Positions 51,948 through 60,885 of a DNA stretch of 64,000 bases are shown here, one piece after another. The stretch is taken from assembly GCA_035652815.1 (NCBI GenBank), contig DASRDB010000012.1, forward strand, positions 248,001 through 312,000. Direction: 5' to 3'. The notes beneath the pieces are model-generated. The model was not told the DNA's origin and made no database searches. It saw only the letters and a list, made by a program, of their open reading frames with translations. The position numbers and the translations under genes were made by a program. This DNA is from DASRDB01 sp035652815. GTDB lineage: Bacteria > Chloroflexota > Ktedonobacteria > Ktedonobacterales > Ktedonobacteraceae. Each line of letters starts with the position of its first letter. Position 1 is the stretch's first letter.

Positions 51948-53897
51948 TTAGACGTGTAACACATTGATCAGCCAGAGGGCAACCAGTAAGAAGATGCTCA
52001 GACTGATAACGGCGATGATGGGGTCGAGTAATGGGGCGCTGACGAAGCTGCCACGCAGGCGCAGGCGCTGAAAGAGCTTGGGCAGCATGAGGCCGCAGAA
52101 GGCGGCGATCAAAAGGCTGAAGCCGAGTCCCAGGCCGATGGCGATGCCGAGCAGCCAGGAATGGAAAAGCAACCAGGTAAGCAGCCCGACGAGGATACTT
52201 GCCAGCAGGCCACCGATAGTTCCCAGGCGCAGTTCGCGGTAGATGCCCTGCCAGAAATCGGTGCCATGCATGGTACGTAGCTGCCAGCCAGCAACGCCGA
52301 GGGCCTGCGAACCGACGCTGCCGCTCGTCAGCAGCAGCATGGGCAGCAGGCAGACAATGCCACTTAACGCTACGGGCGAACGCAGACCGGCCATCAGACC
52401 GGAAGTTGGAATGTGCGCCGTGTTGCTGGTGATCGCGCCGCCGACCAACTGGTAGAGAACCAGGGCCAGGATGAAGCCTGCCAGCACGTTGACGCCGAGC
52501 CAGCTAACGCGACTCATGGCAGCTTTGAGCGAGAAATGCTCCTCTTCCTCGAACTCCTCGACGCTGGCCCCGGCGATTTCGGAAAAGTCCTCTACCTGCT
52601 CCTCGTGAATGACATCGATGACGTCGTCCACTGTGACCAGCCCGACGAGATGGTTTTCCTCGTCCACAACCGGTACGCCGAGCAGGTCATATTTGGCGAT
52701 GATGCGCGCCACTTCCTCCTGGTCGGTATCGGTTTTGACCGAGATGACGTCGGGGTCCATCAGCGTTTTCAACTGTGCGGATGGTTCGGCTACCACAAGC
52801 TGGCGCAGCGAGACCACACCTACCAGCCGCTTCTCGTCATCGACGGTGTAGAGGTAGTAGATCATCTCCATGTGCGTAGAGTGCTGGCGCAGGTAGGCCA
52901 GGGCTTGCTCGACGGTCATGTCCTCATCGAGCGAAAGCACCTCGGTGGTCATGATGCCGCCAGCTGTCTCAGGACTGTAGCGTAGTAGTTCGCGGATAGG
53001 TTGCGACTCGTTGGCGGGCATCAGGTTGAGCAGACGCTCGGCTTCTTCCTGTGGCATCTCGGCGAGGATATCCGCTGCGTCGTCCGGGGCCAGACGTTCC
53101 AGCATATCCGAGGCGCGCTCCGGGTCGAGTTCGCTCAGAATTTCGGATTGGCGCGGCGCTTCCACCTCGTTCAGCACATCGGCAGCGGTCTCCATATCCA
53201 TGCGTTCGAGCATGGCTCCAGCCTCTTCGGCATCCAACTGCTCAAGAATGTCGGCGAGATCGGCGGGGCGCAGATCGGCCAGCCTGGTATGGCTGACATT
53301 CAACTGCACCTGCGGCACCACGCCGGAGGCTCCAACGGTTGCGCCTGCCATCGCAGGGGCAAGCTGGCTGGTGCCAACGCGAACCACCTGAATCGGCTCC
53401 ACATAGTTCCAGGTAATAGTGCGCTCAGAAAGATGAACCGGTAATACCCTGCTCAACAACTCGACCGGTGTTAAAATGCCCAGTCGCCGCAATAATCCAC
53501 TCAGGCTAATATCCGCTCCAATTAAGCGGGCCGTATGCTTAATTTGCGCCAGCTTTAAATCATTGACCTTAACAACACGAAAACCCTGCGTATCAACAAT
53601 TTGCTTATCGAGAAGATCGCGCTTTAATAACAACTCATCAGAATCCGGCGTATAGCTTGCGATTTGTGATTGCTTTACGGTCAAATGTACCTCTGACTCC
53701 TCCAGGCTGTGTACCTGGGACCAGGGAATGATCATTTCCTGAGTGCTTAGAGTAGAGGGAGTAACAACAATCGCTGTTACAACGGGAAACGTCTCGTGAA
53801 GGGTGACATAGATGTCCTTCAGCGCGCCGATGCGACGTCCCTCGATATCGTAAACGCTTTGACGCAAGAGTGTGCTTAAAAAAATCAATGGAATCAC
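51948..53897 (-). CDS. mgtE: Magnesium transporter MgtE with N-terminal PRC-barrel-like domain
   Basis: Seen: about 649 residues. A PRC-barrel-like segment (S-V-Y-D-I-E-G-R-R-I-G) and a second similar one come first. An MgtE_N superhelix with repeated D-A-A-D-I-L/M-L-E-x-L units follows, then two CBS domains (V-V-D-E-E-N-H-L-V-G-L-V-T-V-D-D-V) and five membrane helices with the MgtE signature G-S-V-G-S-Q-A-L. Known: the cytosolic CBS/N domains gate the Mg2+ pore. GTG 53897 is used; a TTG at 53888 is possible. The frame is open upstream to 54035, but that part is not conserved. Confidence 0.93.
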   Translation of the reverse strand: MIPLIFLSTLLRQSVYDIEGRRIGALKDIYVTLHETFPVVTAIVVTPSTLSTQEMIIPWSQVHSLEESEVHLTVKQSQIASYTPDSDELLLKRDLLDKQIVDTQGFRVVKVNDLKLAQIKHTARLIGADISLSGLLRRLGILTPVELLSRVLPVHLSERTITWNYVEPIQVVRVGTSQLAPAMAGATVGASGVVPQVQLNVSHTRLADLRPADLADILEQLDAEEAGAMLERMDMETAADVLNEVEAPRQSEILSELDPERASDMLERLAPDDAADILAEMPQEEAERLLNLMPANESQPIRELLRYSPETAGGIMTTEVLSLDEDMTVEQALAYLRQHSTHMEMIYYLYTVDDEKRLVGVVSLRQLVVAEPSAQLKTLMDPDVISVKTDTDQEEVARIIAKYDLLGVPVVDEENHLVGLVTVDDVIDVIHEEQVEDFSEIAGASVEEFEEEEHFSLKAAMSRVSWLGVNVLAGFILALVLYQLVGGAITSNTAHIPTSGLMAGLRSPVALSGIVCLLPMLLLTSGSVGSQALGVAGWQLRTMHGTDFWQGIYRELRLGTIGGLLASILVGLLTWLLFHSWLLGIAIGLGLGFSLLIAAFCGLMLPKLFQRLRLRGSFVSAPLLDPIIAVISLSIFLLVALWLINVLHV

Positions 53898-53928
53898 CGC
53901 CTTTCTCACACAGGTTAAAACCAACCAG

Positions 53929-53954
53929 ACATATCCACACTTCTGTGGATATGT
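53929..53954. promoter_or_regulatory. Palindromic site upstream of mgtE
   Basis: ACATATCCACA and TGTGGATATGT are 11-base arms around CTTC. The site resembles two facing DnaA-like TATCCACA sequences and lies about 30 bases from the mgtE start. Could be an operator. Confidence 0.5.
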
Positions 53955-54084
53955 GGAAAAATGCCCTGTTGCTGTAACTACGGTTACGGAGTAAAACGTA
54001 GTACAGGAAAATGCACAGCATAGCATCCAGTTCAAAAAGATGCGCGCTTGAGGTGCATTCTCTGCAACAGGTGTTCGTAAAAAA

Positions 54085-54290
54085 GGGGACAGCTTAACGG
54101 GAAGAAGAAATCCCTACAAGCATTGCTGGCTGGTGAGAAAGTCCTTACTCGACATCCACAGGGGATATACAGGCTCATCAAGTAAGGCAACGGCGGGGAA
54201 TACCGGAAGAGGTATGTCGGCTACACGTTAGATCCGCGAGCTTAGCCGGACGCGAAATCAATCTACATGTATGTACCCAGTTACCACACT
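54085..54290. other. Structured noncoding region upstream of mgtE
   Basis: Bases 53955-54628 contain no gene. In this part CCTTACT/AGTAAGG, ATACC/GGTAT and CGGCTA/TAGCCG stems occur one after another, each with short loops. The GC and order look like an RNA. On the minus strand it would form the mgtE leader. I could not match the M-box or any other known riboswitch. Confidence 0.4.
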
Positions 54291-54628
54291 CGATGAGAAG
54301 CAGGACTGTCCCACGAGCAGGCACGCGAAAATCACACGCCTACTATGACCAGGGCCAGCGTCCATGTCCCTCACCTCCTTTGCCCATCAAATTGCTGCCT
54401 TCACCAGAGGGCGACGTTTCCGTGACGTCTACAAACCAGGTCTGGTGTGCTTTGGCAATCGTGGGTTATGACACAAATTTTTCTACTACTGGGAGTATAG
54501 CACGCCAGGCGGGCTTTGGGCAAGGGTGATAGTGTATGTAGTACAATTGGTATATACGTATATCCCATTGATTTTTCCCCCCACCCCTGCTACAGTAAGC
54601 CCATCACTTTCAACAGGCGCAAAAAAAG

Positions 54629-55810
54629 ATGCTCGATATTACTCCCAGTAAGGATAACAATATTGTCTATCCAGTTTCTTCCAGGCTCTCCCCTATTATC
54701 AAATGGGCTGGCGGTAAGGAACAGGAACTGAAACATATTTTGCCGCTTATTCCTGCTTCGTTCCGGCATTATTATGAACCGTTTGTTGGTGGTGGCGCTG
54801 TATATTTTTCTATTCAGGCGGACCGCAAGTTTATTAACGACAGGTCGCAGGAACTTTACAATTTATATACGGTAGTGGCGCAGCAGGATTGCACATTTTT
54901 TGCGACGTTGGAAACGTTGCTGAAGGGGTGGCAATGGATCAGTGGAATTGTGGATGAAAACGCGGGCTTTCTTGTTACGCTATATAAGATTTATTCAGGG
55001 GATGGATATACAACTTGCGAATTTGAGCAAAAGCTAGGAGATTTCATTCAACAATACGCGGGCGAATTTAGCAATATGTTTGAGGAGATTGTACCGGAGC
55101 GAGCAGCGAACTTTTTGAGCGAGATACAAAGGAATTTGTTGAGCAAGACGCGCCGCATGAAAATGCTGGAAGAGCGGAAGTGGAAGTTGCCAGAGCAGGA
55201 TGTGCTGGCGAACCTGGAATGTGCTTTGAAGAGCGCGTTTTATATGCATCTGCGCTACCTGTATAATCATACGGCGCAGCTTGCGTTAGCGCAGGGGATG
55301 GCAGCGGCTATTTTCTATTTCGTGCGCGAGAATGCGTATGCCTCGATGTTTCGCTATAACAGCCAGGGGGCGTTCAATGTGCCGTATGGGGGTATCTCCT
55401 ATAATCGCAAGGATATGGGGCGCAAGATCGATTATTTGCGCTCGCCTGCGTTGCGCCGACACCTGGAAGATACGGTGATCGAGCAGATGGATTTCGAGGA
55501 GTTTTTGGGGAAATATGAGCCTGAAGAGGATGATTTTCTCTTCTTAGACCCGCCTTATGACAGCGAGTTCAATACCTATACGCAGAATACGTTTGATATG
55601 CGCGATCAGGAGCGGCTTGCTGATTACTTGCGCCATCGCTGCCGGGCGAAATTTCTGCTGGTTATAAAGTATACACCTGCTATTTACGCGCTCTACAACC
55701 ATCCAGAGCTTTTTATTCGCAGCTTCGATAAGAGGTATATGGTGAGTTTTCAAGACCGCAATAATCGGGAAGCGGAACACCTGGTTATTACGAATTATAA
55801 AATTGATTAA
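54629..55810 (+). CDS. DNA adenine methylase, Dam/D12 class
   Basis: Seen: 393 residues. The SAM-binding motif E-P-F-V-G-G-G-A-V-Y-F follows an N-terminal I-I-K-W-A-G-G-K, and the catalytic motif L-D-P-P-Y is near residue 308. A long recognition insert (about 95-230) is Leu/Glu-rich. Known: D12-class N6-adenine methyltransferases (MboIA/Dam type). No restriction endonuclease or mutS is next to it, so it may act alone in gene regulation or repair, or as a defence remnant. No clear ribosome site precedes ATG 54629. Confidence 0.92.
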   Translation: MLDITPSKDNNIVYPVSSRLSPIIKWAGGKEQELKHILPLIPASFRHYYEPFVGGGAVYFSIQADRKFINDRSQELYNLYTVVAQQDCTFFATLETLLKGWQWISGIVDENAGFLVTLYKIYSGDGYTTCEFEQKLGDFIQQYAGEFSNMFEEIVPERAANFLSEIQRNLLSKTRRMKMLEERKWKLPEQDVLANLECALKSAFYMHLRYLYNHTAQLALAQGMAAAIFYFVRENAYASMFRYNSQGAFNVPYGGISYNRKDMGRKIDYLRSPALRRHLEDTVIEQMDFEEFLGKYEPEEDDFLFLDPPYDSEFNTYTQNTFDMRDQERLADYLRHRCRAKFLLVIKYTPAIYALYNHPELFIRSFDKRYMVSFQDRNNREAEHLVITNYKID

Positions 55811-55834
55811 ATGGCTTGTAACCATAAAAAACAA

Positions 55835-55864
55835 AGGAAGCCATCCCCTTGCGGGTGGCTTCCT
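55835..55864. repeat. Collapsed palindrome, CCACCCGCAAGGGG family
   Basis: AGGAAGCCA and TGGCTTCCT flank TCCCCTTGCGGG. It looks like an internally deleted copy of the 14795/33879 family, located between convergent genes. Confidence 0.75.
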
Positions 55865-55893
55865 CATTTACCACTAATGCTCGTTTATCAATT

Positions 55894-56367
55894 CTATAAA
55901 GGTTCTACTTTTATCAGTACGTCGCCTTTTTGAACCACCTCGCCGTTGACGGCGACCATTTCTTTGACTCTTCCGGAGACTTCGGATTGAATTTCGTTGA
56001 AGACTTTCATGGCCTCGATCAAGGCAACCACCTGGCCGACAGAAATGATGCTGCCTTCAGTGACGAAAGGCGGCGAGGTCGGAGAAGGCGATGAGTAATA
56101 GACGCCCGTAAGCGGGGCGGTTACAGCCAGGCTGCGATCTTCTTTTGCCACGTGGGCCGGGATGTTGGGAACAACCTGCAAGCCCGGCGCGGCCATTGTG
56201 ACCTGTTGCGTAGGGACCGAGACCATCATCATATCGGGCCGCCGCCGGATGATGATATGCGTTCCGGCCTCGGTCAGTTCCAGTTCGCCAACTGTACTCC
56301 CTTCAAGGACCTGGATCAAGTCTTCGACGCGCTTGATCCAGGATGTTTCTTGCTCTTCTTTGTCCAT
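55894..56367 (-). CDS. accB: Acetyl-CoA carboxylase biotin carboxyl carrier protein
   Basis: Seen: 157 residues. A Pro/Ala-containing linker precedes the C-terminal biotinyl domain with V-A-L-I-E-A-M-K-V-F-N-E-I. The Lys in A-M-K is biotinylated, and G-D-V-L-I-K-V-E-P ends the domain. Carries CO2 between biotin carboxylase and carboxyltransferase for fatty acid synthesis. Last gene of accC-fabF-accB, 14 bases after fabF. accA and accD are not in this window. Confidence 0.95.
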   Translation of the reverse strand: MDKEEQETSWIKRVEDLIQVLEGSTVGELELTEAGTHIIIRRRPDMMMVSVPTQQVTMAAPGLQVVPNIPAHVAKEDRSLAVTAPLTGVYYSSPSPTSPPFVTEGSIISVGQVVALIEAMKVFNEIQSEVSGRVKEMVAVNGEVVQKGDVLIKVEPL

Positions 56368-56381
56368 TGCTACAAACCTAC

Positions 56382-57620
56382 TTATTCTTCGTATCGTTTG
56401 AAAATGAGGCAGGTGTTATGCCCGCCAAAGCCCATCGAGTTCGACATGGCTATGTTAATGTTGGCGCGCTGCGCCTCGTTCGGTACATAGTTCAGGTCGC
56501 ACTCGGGATCGGGATGATGCAGGTTGATGGTCGGCGGAACGATGCCCGTTTGAATGGCAAGTATCGAGATCGCTGCCTCGACCGCTCCAGCAGCGCCGAG
56601 GGTATGCCCGGTCATGGACTTGGTTGAACTAATCAACAGTTTGTAGGCATGTTCGCCAAAGACGGTCTTGATGGCCTGCGTCTCGGTACGGTCGTTATAG
56701 GGCGTCGAGGTGCCGTGTGCGTTGATGTAGTCCACCTGATCGGGCTGGATTCCGGCTTTTTGTATGGCGCGGCGCATAGCTCGAACAAGGCCAGCACCAC
56801 CTGGGGCCGGTTCGGTCACATGATGCGCGTCTCCGGTCGAGGCGTAGCCAATCAGTTCGGCGAGAATTTTTGCGCCTCGCGTCTTCGCAAATTCGAGATC
56901 CTCTAAGATCAGTATAGCAGCGCCCTCGCCCATCACAAAGCCATCACGGGTGGCATCAAAGGGGCGGCTCGCGCCCTGTGGGTCATCGTTGCGGCGCGAG
57001 AGGGCGTGCATGTTATCAAAAGCGGCCATCGCGATAGGCGTGATGGCTTTTTCCGCACCACCTGCGATCATGGCCTTTGCATCGCCGCGCCTGATGGTCT
57101 CCCAGGCCTCCCCGACAGTATTGCCGCTTGTGGCACAGGCTGAGACGGCTGCCCAGTTCGGCCCTTTGGCTCCGGTTATGATGGAGACGAGGCCGGGCGC
57201 GCCATCCACGATCATCATATTAATAAAGAATGGGCTGATGCGGTCGGGGCCTTTTTCATAAAGGGTGCGGAACTGATCGTGCAGTGTAACCAGGCCGCCG
57301 ATGCCGCTGCCAATATAGACACCAACATCGCCCGCGTTCTCGTCGGTAATCTGCAGGCCTGACTGGGCAATGGCCTGCTTAGTGGTAGCAATGGCAAGTT
57401 GCTCGTAGGGGTCTGAGCGGCGTACTTCCTTGCGGTCCATATAGGGCGATGGATCGAAGTTCTTAATTTGCGCGCCGAAATGGACGCGGAACTGGCTCAA
57501 ATCGTAGCCCTCTATCTCTGACACGCCAGATTTGCCCTGGCACAGCGCCTCCCACGTCGAGGCAACGTCGTTCCCTAACGATGTAACCATGCCTAAACCG
57601 GTGACAACAACACGAGTCAT
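56382..57620 (-). CDS. fabF: Beta-ketoacyl-ACP synthase II
   Basis: Chain-elongating condensing enzyme. Seen: 412 residues with V-T-G-L-G-M-V-T-S-L-G-N at the N-terminus. The active Cys is in V-S-A-C-A-T-S-G-N, the His residues in I-N-A-H-G-T-S-T and K-S-M-T-G-H, and the C-terminal N-S-M-G-F-G-G-H-N signature is present. It lies between accC (15-base gap) and accB in one operon, linking malonyl-CoA supply to chain elongation. Confidence 0.97.
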   Translation of the reverse strand: MTRVVVTGLGMVTSLGNDVASTWEALCQGKSGVSEIEGYDLSQFRVHFGAQIKNFDPSPYMDRKEVRRSDPYEQLAIATTKQAIAQSGLQITDENAGDVGVYIGSGIGGLVTLHDQFRTLYEKGPDRISPFFINMMIVDGAPGLVSIITGAKGPNWAAVSACATSGNTVGEAWETIRRGDAKAMIAGGAEKAITPIAMAAFDNMHALSRRNDDPQGASRPFDATRDGFVMGEGAAILILEDLEFAKTRGAKILAELIGYASTGDAHHVTEPAPGGAGLVRAMRRAIQKAGIQPDQVDYINAHGTSTPYNDRTETQAIKTVFGEHAYKLLISSTKSMTGHTLGAAGAVEAAISILAIQTGIVPPTINLHHPDPECDLNYVPNEAQRANINIAMSNSMGFGGHNTCLIFKRYEE

Positions 57621-57635
57621 TCACGCACCTCCTGG

Positions 57636-58985
57636 TTAAATACCTAAAGCTACTGCTTCCTCTTGCAGGAAACGGGTATATGTATCTCCACGAATAAAAC
57701 CTTCATGCTGGAGCAGGCGCTTGTGGAAAGGAATGGTCGTTTCTACGCCTTCGATGACATACTCGTCCAACGCCCGCAACATACGAGCAATAGCCGCCTC
57801 GCGAGTCTCCGCCCACACCACCAGCTTTGACAGGAGCGAGTCGTAGTGCGGGGGAATGCTATAGCCCGCGTAGAGATGACTGTCAACGCGCACACCGGGG
57901 CCTCCGGGCGGCAGGTATTTTTCCACCACGCCCGTCTGCGGACGAAAATCGTTGTCCGCGTCCTCGGCGGTAATGCGGCATTCGATGGCATGGCCCCGGA
58001 ACTGGATGCGGTCCTGTTCAAATTGCAGGGGCATCCCTGCCGCGATGCGAATCTGCTCCTTCACCAGGTCAATGCTCGTCACCATCTCGGTCACGGGATG
58101 CTCGACCTGCAGGCGCGTATTCATCTCCATAAAATAATAGCGATTCTGCTCATCAACAAGAAATTCCAGCGTTCCGGCGTTGGTATAGCCGATCTTCTCA
58201 ACGGCTCGCACGGCTTTCAAGCCTATCTCCTGGCATAGTTCGCGCGGCAGAAGCGGGCTGGGAGATTCTTCCAATACCTTCTGATGGCGGCGCTGTACGG
58301 AGCAGTTACGCTCGCCCAGGTGAACGCCATGTCCAAAATTATCCACCAGCACCTGGATTTCAACGTGCCGCGCTCGTTCCAGGTAACGTTCTATATATAA
58401 GCCGTCATCACGGAAAGCCTCGCGCACCTCGTTCTGAGCAGTGGTAAAGACGCGCTCAAATTCATCGGGCCGCTTGACAAGGCGAATGCCGCGCCCGCCA
58501 CCGCCCGCCGCAGCTTTGAGCATCAAAGGGAAACCGATTTTACGCGCGGCCTCGCGTCCCTCATCCAGCGTGCGCAAAACCGAGGTTCCGGGCAGCATGG
58601 GCAACCCCATTTCTTTCATCGTCTCGCGTGCAGCCACCTTATCGCCCATAATCGCCATCACCGGGGCGGGGGGGCCAATAAAGGTGATGCGGGCATCAGC
58701 GCAGATCTCGGCGAAAGCGGTGTTTTCCGAGAGAAAGCCATAGCCGGGATGAATGGCATCAGCGCCAGTAATCATTGCCGCACTGATGATATTAGGAATA
58801 TTTAAATAGCTTTTGCTGCTTGCCGCCGGACCAATACAAATATGCTCATCCGCCTCGCGCACAGGCAGGGAATTACGGTCAGCTTCTGAATGGGCGATTA
58901 CGCTGCGAATTCCCATTTCTTTACACGCCCGGATAACTCGCAGCGCGATTTCGCCCCGGTTGGCAATCAATATCTTCCGAAACAT
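57636..58985 (-). CDS. accC: Acetyl-CoA carboxylase biotin carboxylase subunit
   Basis: Seen: 449 residues. I-L-I-A-N-R-G-E-I-A-L-R-V-I-R-A at the start, H-P-G-Y-G-F-L-S-E-N, the ATP-grasp glycine loop A-A-A-G-G-G-G-R-G-I-R and E-M-N-T-R-L-Q-V-E-H-P-V-T-E are all present. Length and motifs are typical. First gene of accC-fabF-accB; promoter in the gap right of 58985, next to a palindrome. Confidence 0.98.
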   Translation of the reverse strand: MFRKILIANRGEIALRVIRACKEMGIRSVIAHSEADRNSLPVREADEHICIGPAASSKSYLNIPNIISAAMITGADAIHPGYGFLSENTAFAEICADARITFIGPPAPVMAIMGDKVAARETMKEMGLPMLPGTSVLRTLDEGREAARKIGFPLMLKAAAGGGGRGIRLVKRPDEFERVFTTAQNEVREAFRDDGLYIERYLERARHVEIQVLVDNFGHGVHLGERNCSVQRRHQKVLEESPSPLLPRELCQEIGLKAVRAVEKIGYTNAGTLEFLVDEQNRYYFMEMNTRLQVEHPVTEMVTSIDLVKEQIRIAAGMPLQFEQDRIQFRGHAIECRITAEDADNDFRPQTGVVEKYLPPGGPGVRVDSHLYAGYSIPPHYDSLLSKLVVWAETREAAIARMLRALDEYVIEGVETTIPFHKRLLQHEGFIRGDTYTRFLQEEAVALGI

Positions 58986-59087
58986 ACTACAGAGCCTCTC
59001 GCTCGCTGTCTATTGCACCGCGCAAGGCTCATGAATTCGCCCTACACCGATGCTCTGGCTATTATATCACGCAGGCGAGTGACTCCG

Positions 59088-59233
59088 GTAGGGGCGGGAG
59101 AGGTGGGGATGTGGGGATGGGGCGCTTGCGCCGCCCGGGCAGCCTGGGAAGTAATGATACGTGTTTTCCCCCAATGCCACCCGAGGGCGGCGCAAGCGCC
59201 CTCCCCGCTCCGCATCACCTCTCCCGCCCCTAC
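59088..59233. repeat. Large dispersed palindrome (long TGTAGGG-type family)
   Basis: GGTAGGGGCGGGAGAGGTG on the left matches CACCTCTCCCGCCCCTAC on the right. Inner GGGCGCTTGCGCCGCC is mirrored by GGCGGCGCAAGCGCCC. The centre spans about 45 bases. Located between accC and the ABC-F gene. Confidence 0.85.
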
Positions 59234-59240
59234 AATGCTC

Positions 59241-60872
59241 CTAGTGCGTTTTCTCGTAATAGTATGAGAAATTGCCTGGATACACTCTGACCTGCCCATC
59301 CTCTTCGATGGCAACAATCTTATCGACGATTTTGTCGAGGAAGTAGCGGTCGTGCGAGACCGTGAGAATCGTGCCATCGAACTCTTCCAGGGCGGCCTCC
59401 AATACTTCCATCGAGGCAATATCCAGGTTGTTGGTTGGCTCGTCGAGGAGTAGGAAGTTGGCGTTGGTCAGCACCAGCTTCGCCAGTTGCAGACGACTTT
59501 TTTCGCCGCCACTCAGCCGACGAATGGGCGTGCGCATATCGGCGTAGGAGAAGAGCAGGCCGCTTAAGAAAGCAACGGCTTGCGGTTCGCTCATGGCCTT
59601 GATGCGCCGTATATAGTCGAGTGGCGTGCTGTCGAAGGGCAGTGTCTCCTGTTCCTGGGCATAGTAGCCCACGATGACGCTGGCCCCGATTTTGACGGTG
59701 CCGCTATCAGCAGGCAGCATGTCCATCATGGTTTTGAGCAGGGTGGTCTTGCCGCTGCCGTTGGCTCCGACAATGCCAACACGCTCGCCATAAAGAACGG
59801 TCAGGTCAAAGGGATGGAAGAGGGTATAGCCGTTGATGGATTTGCTCAGTCCTTGAACTTCCAGCACCTTTTTGCCACTGCGCCCGGCATCAAGGTTGAC
59901 CTTGATTTTGTCGCGAACCAGGATAGGCTTGCCTACCGCGTCTCGCTTTATGCGCTCGATTCGTTTGAGTGTATCTTCGGCCTTTGTGGCAAATTTATCG
60001 TTCAGTTTTGACCAGCCTTGATATTGCCTCCACACACCTTCAAGGCGCTTGATTTCACCTTGTTGAAGCGCGTAAAGTTCCTGCTGCTTCTGAAGGCGGC
60101 GCTGCCGCTCCTCGAAGTAGTAGCTGTAGTTGCCCGCATAGGAAGAAATCCTGCCGTCCTCAAGTTCATAAATCTTCTTGACGACGCGGTCGAGCAGGTG
60201 GCGGTCATGTGAGATGATTAAGACGGTGCCGGGATAGCTGGCGATGTATTGCTCAAGCCAGGCCTTCGCTTCAAGATCGAGATGGTTGTCAGGCTCGTCG
60301 AGGAGCAATAGGTCCGGCGTGCGCAACAGGATACGGGCAAGGTTGACTAATTTTTTCTCGCCGCCGCTCAGAGAGCCGACTTCAACATCGTACCAGGCCG
60401 GGCCAAAACCGAGGCCTTGCAGCACTTCCTCTACGCGGTGTTCCATTGTGTAGCCACCCAGCACCTCGAAACGTTCCTGGGCATGACCATACTCTTCAAG
60501 CACGCGGCTCATCTCTTCCTCGTTCTCGTAGACTTCGGGGTCGGCCATGCGCGCTTCCAATGCTGAGAGCAGTTCGGGGAGCGCGACCAGTTCCTGGGTT
60601 GCCTCGGAGACCGCTTCAAAGACGGTTTTGTGGCTCTGTTCTGGATCGGCCTCCTGCCCAAGATAGCCAATCGTCAGGTTGCGCCGCCGCGAGATGCTGC
60701 CGCTGCTCGGCTCCTCGAGACCGACCAGCAGTTTGAACAGTGTGGATTTGCCGCCGCCGTTTTCGCCGACCAGCCCGATACGCTCGCCCTCTTGAATCTC
60801 CAGGTCAACTTCACGAAAAATGGGATTGCCCCCGTAGTCTTTGCTTACTTTAGAAAAAGTCACCAGCAACAT
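59241..60872 (-). CDS. ABC-F family ATPase
   Basis: Seen: 543 residues, two ABC domains without membrane helices. Walker A motifs are G-E-N-G-G-G-K-S-T and G-A-N-G-S-G-K-T-T. Signature plus Walker B are L-S-G-G-E-K-K ... L-L-L-L-D-E-P-D-N-H-L-D and L-S-G-G-E-K-S-R-L ... L-L-L-D-E-P-T-N-N-L-D. The first has Asp in place of Thr after D-E-P. Linker (about 235-305) is Lys/Gln-rich, as in ribosome-acting ABC-F proteins, some of which protect against antibiotics. Good AAGGAG site; the start is 13 bases after the MFS stop, so the pair is an operon. Confidence 0.93.
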   Translation of the reverse strand: MLLVTFSKVSKDYGGNPIFREVDLEIQEGERIGLVGENGGGKSTLFKLLVGLEEPSSGSISRRRNLTIGYLGQEADPEQSHKTVFEAVSEATQELVALPELLSALEARMADPEVYENEEEMSRVLEEYGHAQERFEVLGGYTMEHRVEEVLQGLGFGPAWYDVEVGSLSGGEKKLVNLARILLRTPDLLLLDEPDNHLDLEAKAWLEQYIASYPGTVLIISHDRHLLDRVVKKIYELEDGRISSYAGNYSYYFEERQRRLQKQQELYALQQGEIKRLEGVWRQYQGWSKLNDKFATKAEDTLKRIERIKRDAVGKPILVRDKIKVNLDAGRSGKKVLEVQGLSKSINGYTLFHPFDLTVLYGERVGIVGANGSGKTTLLKTMMDMLPADSGTVKIGASVIVGYYAQEQETLPFDSTPLDYIRRIKAMSEPQAVAFLSGLLFSYADMRTPIRRLSGGEKSRLQLAKLVLTNANFLLLDEPTNNLDIASMEVLEAALEEFDGTILTVSHDRYFLDKIVDKIVAIEEDGQVRVYPGNFSYYYEKTH

Positions 60873-60885
60873 GTTTTTTCTCCTT

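Noticed and set aside
54085..54290. M-box (Mg2+) riboswitch upstream of mgtE
   Set aside because: The conserved 5' GGTGAGGCTCCT-like segment and its partner are not found on the minus strand.
54293..54529. 78-residue frame upstream of the Dam-type methylase
   Set aside because: No ribosome site, no domain, odd composition; lies in a probable RNA or leader region.
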